The position numbers and the translations under genes are program-made. Below, one piece after another: positions 41,425 to 46,371 of a DNA stretch of 46,371 nt (positions within the stretch are counted from its first letter, which is position 1; every line of letters starts with the position of its first letter). Source of the DNA: Treponema zioleckii (GTDB lineage Bacteria > Spirochaetota > Spirochaetia > Treponematales > Treponemataceae); NCBI RefSeq assembly GCF_014737315.1, contig NZ_JPUF01000031.1, positions 1-46,371 on the forward strand, read 5' to 3'. The notes beneath the pieces were generated by a model. That model was not told the DNA's origin and did not search any database. It saw only the letters and a program-made list of their open reading frames with translations.

Positions 41425-42236
41425 TGTGTTTTCTCCTTTGTCAGCACAAGCGGAACGGGGAAGCGGTAGCCTTTCTCCAGCTCGTCCGCAGAATACAGAA
41501 TGTCGGAAAGCGGAGTGTGTATCGTGAGCGTGTCGCCGTCTAGCAAATAGGAAAGCTCGCAGTAATCCGTAAGGCTTCCGTAGCCGCCAACGCCGTCTTT
41601 GTAGCCTTCGGCGTAGTCCGTCACGAAAAGCTCGATGTGGCTGTCGGTGGCGGCGTATTTTCCTTGCCACGCATAAAACTTGTATTTGATTTTTTTGTAG
41701 TCAAGCTTGATTTCCATTTCGTCAGCCTCTGGATACCCCAAGCCGAACTCCACGGTGATTTCCACTTTCTCGTCGGAAAAAGTCCACCGAACAGGGCTCG
41801 GAGAAAGGATTTCCCCTCGCTTTTCCCCCAGAGCGACGCGGGATTTTTGTTCTTCGTCTTTGGCTTTTTGGATTTCACACAGCTCATGCCATCGTTCACT
41901 GTCGATTTCAAGAGAAATCTTGCAGTCTTTAAATTCATCGCTGAGGTTCGGAATAAAAACCTCTGAGTTTTCGTCGCACTCTGTCCAAATCCGCCCCTCC
42001 CGTCCGTCGCCAAACTTCACGGTGATAATGACGGGCATGTTTTTCATAAATGCTTGAGTTATGCCTTTCTTGTCCGCAAAGCGAGTATGAAACCACTCCG
42101 AGCCGTCGAAGGTGATTCCTTCGCTTTTGAAAACAGGCGACGGCGGGACGTTTTCGGGCGGATTTTTCACTTTAGATGCGCACGACGACAGCATGACCGC
42201 CGCCGCCAAAATCAAAAATATCTTTTTCATCGTCAT
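41421..42236 (-). CDS. Lipoprotein, paralog of the 15.4-kb lipoprotein
   Basis: A 271-residue lipoprotein; lipobox LSSC with Cys at about residue 19. From 'SPVFKSEGITFDGSEW' onward it is nearly identical to 15395-16219, but its signal peptide (KKIFLILAAAVMLSSCAS) is instead the one used by the gene at 42706. The ATG at 42236 overlaps the upstream stop (ATGA); a second ATG at 42230 is equally well placed behind the GGAGGAGGAG run. Forms a two-gene unit with the downstream membrane protein. Confidence 0.8.
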   Translation of the reverse strand: MTMKKIFLILAAAVMLSSCASKVKNPPENVPPSPVFKSEGITFDGSEWFHTRFADKKGITQAFMKNMPVIITVKFGDGREGRIWTECDENSEVFIPNLSDEFKDCKISLEIDSERWHELCEIQKAKDEEQKSRVALGEKRGEILSPSPVRWTFSDEKVEITVEFGLGYPEADEMEIKLDYKKIKYKFYAWQGKYAATDSHIELFVTDYAEGYKDGVGGYGSLTDYCELSYLLDGDTLTIHTPLSDILYSADELEKGYRFPVPLVLTKEKTQ

Positions 42237-42709
42237 TCTCCTCCTCCGAGCAGGTCGTTGATTTTGTCTGCGTCTAGTTCGCTTATCTTTATGGGCGGCT
42301 GAATCGGGCGTTGCCGCGTTTCCGTTTTGTAATCATACGGTGGCTCATAGTCAGATGTGCGCCTCGTTTCGATTTTGTACAGGCTCGGCTCGCCCGCGAT
42401 TTCCTTGAAGAAGAACAGTTCATAGAAAAGGCAATGACCGCCGCCCCAGTCAAATGCTATGTAAAATCCTTCGTCCGTTTCAGCAAACGCGGGGTCGCCC
42501 AAGCCGAAATTCTTCGCTTCCCAGTCGGCGACAGGCAGAGAAAGTTCCCATTTTCTGCCGTTATGCCCGATTATGACAAAAGTCCTTTCAACCATGAAGC
42601 CAGAGGGAAAAGCCTCGTCCCGCCGCTCGCTCGAAAATGTGTAGTTCGGCTCTCCGAACAATGGCGCAAGCACGACCGATGCCGCAAAAATCAGAAATAT
42701 CTTTTTCAT
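42233..42709 (-). CDS. Truncated XAC2610/VCBS-like secreted protein
   Basis: A 158-residue protein with a signal peptide (residues 1-19) homologous to the first 170 residues of the protein at 8551-9639: 'NGRKWELSLPVADWEAKNFGL', 'ETDEGFYIAFDWGGGH', 'FFFKEIAGEPSLYKIE', up to 'KINDLLGGGE'. The stop falls exactly where the longer paralog continues into its calcium-loop half, and overlaps the next start (ATGA). It is either a truncated gene or a free-standing N-terminal domain. AAGGAG precedes the ATG. Confidence 0.72.
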   Translation of the reverse strand: MKKIFLIFAASVVLAPLFGEPNYTFSSERRDEAFPSGFMVERTFVIIGHNGRKWELSLPVADWEAKNFGLGDPAFAETDEGFYIAFDWGGGHCLFYELFFFKEIAGEPSLYKIETRRTSDYEPPYDYKTETRQRPIQPPIKISELDADKINDLLGGGE

Positions 42710-43242
42710 CTTTCGCTCCTTTCGATTAAACCTTCGTCTACATCGACGAACATCACCTCGTATTCCTCGCCGCCGATTTCCACGGTGGTATGCAGCGTGA
42801 ATTCAAAACCTGACTGTGCGCCGTAGTACCCATCTTCGATGCCGTCAGTTCCAATAACATCATCGACTGGAATTCGGACGACTTCTTTCCGAATTTTCTT
42901 TATATAGCGCATATTTTCTTTGGTCGGGCGACCGTACCGAACATATATGTAATTCGGCACATCGGCATCTTCGCCTCTGTACAACACGCGGACATAGTGA
43001 TACGGCGAAATTTTGTTTATATCCATAAGATAGGTGCACCCGTTCGCGTGAAAGTAGATGTAGCCTTCTTTTTTATTTTCAATAACCGTGTCGCTTTCTT
43101 CTTCCGTGATGATTCTGCTCTCACGCTCCACAATCTCGGCAAGTATCTCATTGAGCCGCTCCTCCGTCACTGGCGGAAGATTATTCGACGCGCACGACGA
43201 CAGCATGACCGCCGCCGCCAAAATCAAAAATATCTTTTTCAC
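42706..43242 (-). CDS. Lipoprotein of unknown function
   Basis: A 178-residue lipoprotein starting with GTG (AGGAG 8 bases upstream). Its signal peptide and lipobox (KIFLILAAAVMLSSCAS) are the same, even in DNA, as in the lipoprotein at 41421, while the mature parts are unrelated. The mature protein is charged, with 'EGYIYFHANGCTYLMDI' and 'YVRYGRPTKENMRYI'. Its stop overlaps the next start. No family recognised. Confidence 0.7.
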   Translation of the reverse strand: MKKIFLILAAAVMLSSCASNNLPPVTEERLNEILAEIVERESRIITEEESDTVIENKKEGYIYFHANGCTYLMDINKISPYHYVRVLYRGEDADVPNYIYVRYGRPTKENMRYIKKIRKEVVRIPVDDVIGTDGIEDGYYGAQSGFEFTLHTTVEIGGEEYEVMFVDVDEGLIERSER

Positions 43243-43253
43243 TGTCTCTCTCC

Positions 43254-44600
43254 TTACCAATCGTCGCTCATATCTTCAAGCGGAAGATGAAGCGCAATCT
43301 GCACATTCTCAGCTCTTTCGATTTCAGTAACGCTTTTGCCTCTTTCTGTTACGGCTGTCTTTGTTTGTGTGTCTGGAGTGAGGAGTCGCTCGATTTCGTC
43401 ATAGACGGGGATTTCCGCTTCTTTGAGGTCGTCCCTGCGGCATGAGCGGTGAAAGTAATCCAGTGCGGTGAGTCCTTTTTCGTCGCGCAAAGTCTTGTCC
43501 GCGTTGTATGAAACCAAAAGCCGAATCCAGTCTACTATGTCTGTGATTTCTGTTGCCCACGAAATATTAGCAAAACACATCAGCGCAGTTCTTCCGTATG
43601 CGTCTTGAATGTCCACGTCAGCCCCTCCGTCCAAAAGAACTTTTGCCATTGGCAGTTTGGGAGCGTCGTTCCGCGTTGTCGCATACCTGTCTGCAAGAAG
43701 AATGAGCGCGGTCATTTTTCTGTGGTCATCTGTCTGCGCGTTCACATCAACTCCTTTCTCCAAAAGAAGAGTGAACAGGCGGCAGAGGTCGGCGACATTC
43801 TTTTTCTCAAGGCGCAGCCTGTTTTCTTTCTGTTCCTCAGTTTCGTTGGAATCATAGATGAAAAAAATCGATTCCTCCAAGAGGAACATAAAAGGCGTGT
43901 AGTCCTCGCGGCAAAAGCCAAAATCGTAGCGTTCAAGGGGGACTGTACCAAGTTCAAGAAGAATACAGGCTTCCTCATAGCACTTCGTCCCGATTGCAAA
44001 CTCCACAATGCCGTTTCCTTTTCCGTCTTCCGCAAAAAAATCGTAGCCGTGGGAGCAAAGAAGATTGATTGCGCCGTGCCTTTTGTACGCAACCGCGTTC
44101 TTCATCGCATCCCTTTTAAACTCTATTTCCTTGTTCGCGTCCGCGCCTGAGTCCAAAAGAAGAGCCGTGATTCTGTCAGCCTTTTCTTCGTCGGCGTAAG
44201 CCTTGCAGGATTCGCTCAAAGGGGTGCGCCTTTCATATTCAGAAAAAGCGTTCACGTCCGCGCCTTTTTTGAGCAGTTTTGCGATTTTTTTCTCGTTCTG
44301 CTTTTTCACCGCACGGATAAGAGGCGTGTTCTCCTTCCATTCGCTGAAGCCCGAATTAGAAAACGAATCTCCTGCGCTATCAAGTATCTTTAGTATGGGC
44401 GCACCCAAGATTCCGATGGCGAGTGGCGAAAAGAAGACCGCCGCCGCGATTCCAGCCACTTTGAGAGCGAGCGCACTTTTTGCCGCCGCCGCCACAATGA
44501 GCGAGACGATTGCCGTTCCGCCCGCCATAAGAATCAGCGGCCACGCCACGGCACAAACACCAAAAGTGATTATAAGCCACAAAGGAATTTCAAAATCCAT
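43254..44600 (-). CDS. Membrane-anchored ankyrin-repeat protein (paralog 3)
   Basis: A 448-residue protein: hydrophobic segments at about 5-25, 27-50 and 55-75, ankyrin repeats at about 85-405 ('NTPLIRAVKKQNEKKIAKLLKKGADVNAF', 'RTPLSESCKAY', 'LLLEKGVDVNAQTDDHRKMTALILLA', 'GGADVDIQDAYGRTALMCF', 'DEKGLTALDYFH') and the tail PLEDMSDDW. The start at 44600 has GGAGG 5 bases upstream. Layout is the same as in the other two ankyrin proteins. It is the first gene of the 36-44.6 kb minus-strand train. Confidence 0.85.
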   Translation of the reverse strand: MDFEIPLWLIITFGVCAVAWPLILMAGGTAIVSLIVAAAAKSALALKVAGIAAAVFFSPLAIGILGAPILKILDSAGDSFSNSGFSEWKENTPLIRAVKKQNEKKIAKLLKKGADVNAFSEYERRTPLSESCKAYADEEKADRITALLLDSGADANKEIEFKRDAMKNAVAYKRHGAINLLCSHGYDFFAEDGKGNGIVEFAIGTKCYEEACILLELGTVPLERYDFGFCREDYTPFMFLLEESIFFIYDSNETEEQKENRLRLEKKNVADLCRLFTLLLEKGVDVNAQTDDHRKMTALILLADRYATTRNDAPKLPMAKVLLDGGADVDIQDAYGRTALMCFANISWATEITDIVDWIRLLVSYNADKTLRDEKGLTALDYFHRSCRRDDLKEAEIPVYDEIERLLTPDTQTKTAVTERGKSVTEIERAENVQIALHLPLEDMSDDW

Positions 44601-44678
44601 AAAAACCTCCAAAAGAAAGGCCATGAATAGAATAGATTTTTCGCGTATACATTATTTCTATTATCGTCTATCGTCCCA

Positions 44679-44770
44679 CCGAACTTATTTCGGAATCTGT
44701 GCTTTGACTCCCTTCGACTACGCTCAGGGAACAGCTCAGCAACCGTCGATGCTGAAAAGAGTTCCGCATA
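44679..44770. repeat. Dispersed palindromes, partly decayed
   Basis: CCGAACTTATTTCGG (44679-44693), a CTTCGACTACGCTCAGGGAAC element and an imperfect GATGCTGAAAAGAGTTCCGCAT, in the same order as near 20.8 and 24.3 kb. No gene is seen between 44601 and 44777. Confidence 0.55.
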
Positions 44771-44777
44771 AAGAAAA

Positions 44778-45239
44778 TTAAATCTGCTTCGTCATTGTGT
44801 CGTCGCTTTCAGTAAATCCTAAGGATTTGTAAAGAGGTTTTCCATCATCCGTTGCGTCAAGGATAATCTCGGAGCAACCGCGAGACTTCGCTTCATCTAT
44901 CAACGATTGAACCATATCACGCGCAATGCCTTTTCTGCGATATTCTTTTCTCGAATAGACGCTCATCAAAAAGGCTCTCTTTCCTGTCGGGTGAGAAAAA
45001 GTCGGCATAATCGTGATGTAGTTGATTGACGCCATACCTGCGATGTTTTCGCCGTCCTTTGCGAGAATCGTCGTCTGATTGCCGCTCAAAAAGTATTCGC
45101 GGGCGCACGTTTTAAGCTCTTCGCTAAACTCATAATCACTCGACAAGTCGTTCACTTCACAGAGCATTTCAAGCCGAATCGCCATCAGCGTTTCAATGTC
45201 TGCTGCTGTCGTTTTTACGATTTCGATATTCTTTTCCAT
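44778..45239 (-). CDS. GNAT-family N-acetyltransferase
   Basis: A 153-residue cytoplasmic acetyltransferase of the GNAT fold. 'SVYSRKEYRRKGIARDMVQSLIDEA' holds the acetyl-CoA binding pattern (R/Q-x-x-G-x-G/A), followed by the C-terminal 'ILDATDDGKPLYKSLGFTE'. It starts at 45239 behind GGGGGA; the longer open frame upstream is the end of the next gene read in a different frame. The substrate is unknown. A second, broken GNAT gene lies immediately upstream. Confidence 0.87.
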   Translation of the reverse strand: MEKNIEIVKTTAADIETLMAIRLEMLCEVNDLSSDYEFSEELKTCAREYFLSGNQTTILAKDGENIAGMASINYITIMPTFSHPTGKRAFLMSVYSRKEYRRKGIARDMVQSLIDEAKSRGCSEIILDATDDGKPLYKSLGFTESDDTMTKQI

Positions 45240-45252
45240 AGTTTCCCCCATT

Positions 45253-45656
45253 TTAAGTCCATAAATCTGTGATAAACATCGCACTTGCGTCTTCTGCTTT
45301 CTTAAAGCCGCAATGCTCGTAAAAGCCGATTTCTTTGTTGTAAGCGACGATGACAAGGCGAAGATAATCGCTGTATTTTTCTTTTATCTTTGAAACAAGT
45401 GCCGCGCCAATTTTTTTCCCTGATACTCTGGGTGCACAAGAAGATAGTGCATATATGCGTTCATAATTCCGTCGTCCATTGCGCAAGCCATACCGACAAG
45501 CTTCTTTCCGTCCCAAGCAGAAACGACAGTCTTGAAGTTTTGCATTGCAACTTTGAGTTTGTCGGGGAAATGCCCCGAAGACCATTCGACCGATAAAAAC
45601 AGCTCTTCAAGCTCCTCCCATGAAAACTCGTGCGTATCTTTGTATGTGATTTCCAT
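45253..45656 (-). pseudogene. GNAT-family N-acetyltransferase, frameshifted at an A7 tract
   Basis: The first half, from the ATG at 45656 (GGAGG 8 bases upstream), reads up to 'MHYLLVHPEYQGKK', the beginning of the acetyl-CoA site, then shifts out of frame at seven A's (T's at 45411-45417 on the plus strand) and stops. The second half continues in another frame as 'KIGAALVSKIKEKYSDYLRLVI' and 'YNKEIGFYEHCGFKKAED', ending at 45253. Eight A's would restore a normal GNAT protein of about 134 residues. Real mutation, phase variation and base-call error cannot be separated here. Confidence 0.75.
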
Positions 45657-45786
45657 AAATCAAACCTCCTAACTTCCCGTCGAACCATGTAGAATTTACA
45701 AGCCATTCATGCTGAAATGAACGCTGAGAAAAACAGACTTTAAAAAGTGCCTCTATTATAAAATCTAACATGTATTCAGCACAGTA

Positions 45787-45795
45787 TGCTATAAT
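45787..45795 (+). promoter_or_regulatory. Extended -10 promoter of cbiG, probably leaderless
   Basis: TGC-TATAAT, a perfect extended -10 element, ends 7 bases before the cbiG ATG, with no ribosome binding site between. The layout is the same as at cbiL. No good -35 box. Confidence 0.55.
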
Positions 45796-45802
45796 GGCAC
45801 TT

Positions 45803-46371
45803 ATGACAGAAATTGAATTAAAAAAAGGGGAAGCCCATAAATTCGGGCAGTCAACGCAAAAATCCGATTTGCCTAATCATTTTGATAAAATACAAATATT
45901 CACCTTCTCAAAATTCGGCGCAGAACTCGAAGAAAAACTTTGGAAAATTCTAAAATCGTCTACTTTTATAGACGGTTTGTCAAATAAAAATGATTTAAAA
46001 TATACAATCGAAGAGCTTTTTAAACTTTCCTTCCAAGAAAAAAAAGTTTTAATCATTTTTGTGGGCGCAGTCGGAATTTGTGTGCGAAAAATCGCGCCGT
46101 TTTTAAAAAGCAAAGTCACAGATCCGGCAGTAATTTGCATTGACGACAGCGGAAAATTTGTAATTCCTGTTTTAAGCGGACATATTGGCGGTGCAAACAC
46201 CGTGGCAAACTTTCTCGCAGAAAAATTAGGTGCTTTGCCAGTCATAACAACGTCAACAGATATTCACCAAAAATGGGCGTTTGACGTGTGGGCCTTAAAA
46301 CAAGGCTTTGACTTAAAAAAAATCGGGAATCAAAAAGAAATCTCAAAATTCATTCAAAAAATCAACTCAAA
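45803..46371 (+). CDS. cbiG: Cobalt-precorrin-5A hydrolase CbiG (cut by window end)
   Basis: The first 189 residues of CbiG, which opens the delta-lactone of cobalt-precorrin-5A and releases acetaldehyde in the anaerobic cobalamin pathway. Recognised by 'FVGAVGICVRKIAPFLKSK' (about residues 85-103), 'DPAVICIDDSGKFVIPVLSGHIGGAN', 'FLAEKLGALPVITTSTD' and 'FDVWALKQGFDL', all family signatures. The frame is open to the end of the window. The gene acts directly after CbiF in the pathway, yet lies 41 kb from it here. Confidence 0.92.
   Translation, partial: MTEIELKKGEAHKFGQSTQKSDLPNHFDKIQIFTFSKFGAELEEKLWKILKSSTFIDGLSNKNDLKYTIEELFKLSFQEKKVLIIFVGAVGICVRKIAPFLKSKVTDPAVICIDDSGKFVIPVLSGHIGGANTVANFLAEKLGALPVITTSTDIHQKWAFDVWALKQGFDLKKIGNQKEISKFIQKINS

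Noticed and set aside
1-46371. tRNA, rRNA, transposase or integrase genes
   Set aside because: None was seen on either strand, so the mobile origin of the island rests only on gene order and repeats.

Overview
The window looks like chromosomal DNA of a host-associated spirochaete, most probably a Treponema of the gut or rumen type. This is inferred from the moderately AT-rich, A-run-rich coding style, the large families of small secreted and lipoprotein paralogs, and the anaerobic cobalamin genes; no rRNA or other marker gene is present to prove it.

Layout. (1) 0-5 kb, plus strand: a membrane-anchored protein, a D12-class DNA adenine methylase whose C-terminal part is displaced by a frameshift at an A8 tract, a minus-strand metallo-beta-lactamase-fold hydrolase, then cbiL and cbiF of the anaerobic cobalamin pathway. 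The next cobalamin gene, cbiG, appears only at the right edge (45.8 kb, cut by the window end), so about 41 kb of accessory genes lie between cbiF and cbiG. (2) 5.1-18.3 kb, minus strand: a tightly packed train of secreted proteins and lipoproteins (SH3b, YARHG, XAC2610/VCBS-like, Ig/transthyretin-like domains), many joined by 4-base start/stop overlaps. (3) 18.3-24.3 kb: two more double-domain SH3b paralogs, one plus-strand lipoprotein, two arrays of 21-bp palindromes and many dispersed palindromic repeats. (4) 24.3-29.5 kb, minus strand: a YwqG/DUF1963 protein, a Sel1-like protein and several small unknown genes. (5) 29.6-35.6 kb: a two-domain AAA+ ATPase facing a small sigma-70-family factor, a lipoprotein, and an rtcB-prfH RNA-repair/ribosome-rescue operon preceded by a 20-codon leader ORF. 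(6) 36.1-44.6 kb, minus strand: three membrane-anchored ankyrin-repeat proteins ending in the same acidic-Trp tail, plus second copies of the families seen in region 2 and a third palindrome array. (7) 44.8-45.7 kb: two GNAT acetyltransferases, one frameshifted.

The dominant theme is mosaic gene shuffling. The same signal peptides, bodies and C-terminal ends recur in different combinations, and at least eight truncated or fused remnants lie between intact copies. Ankyrin, Sel1, YwqG/DUF1963 and XAC2610-like proteins are families repeatedly found among immunity proteins to polymorphic toxins, and RtcB2-PrfH is known to rescue ribosomes damaged by rRNA-cleaving toxins. A toxin-resistance (orphan immunity) island is therefore a reasonable hypothesis, but no toxin gene is visible here and it remains inference.

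The most unusual DNA-level signals are three arrays of 8-9 phased 21-bp palindromes (two turns of helix per unit). Two of them sit 70-80 bp upstream of paralogous genes that begin with the same nine residues. Three genes (cbiL, cbiG and the 18.9-kb lipoprotein) have an extended -10 promoter 6-7 bases before the ATG and no ribosome binding site, suggesting leaderless mRNAs.
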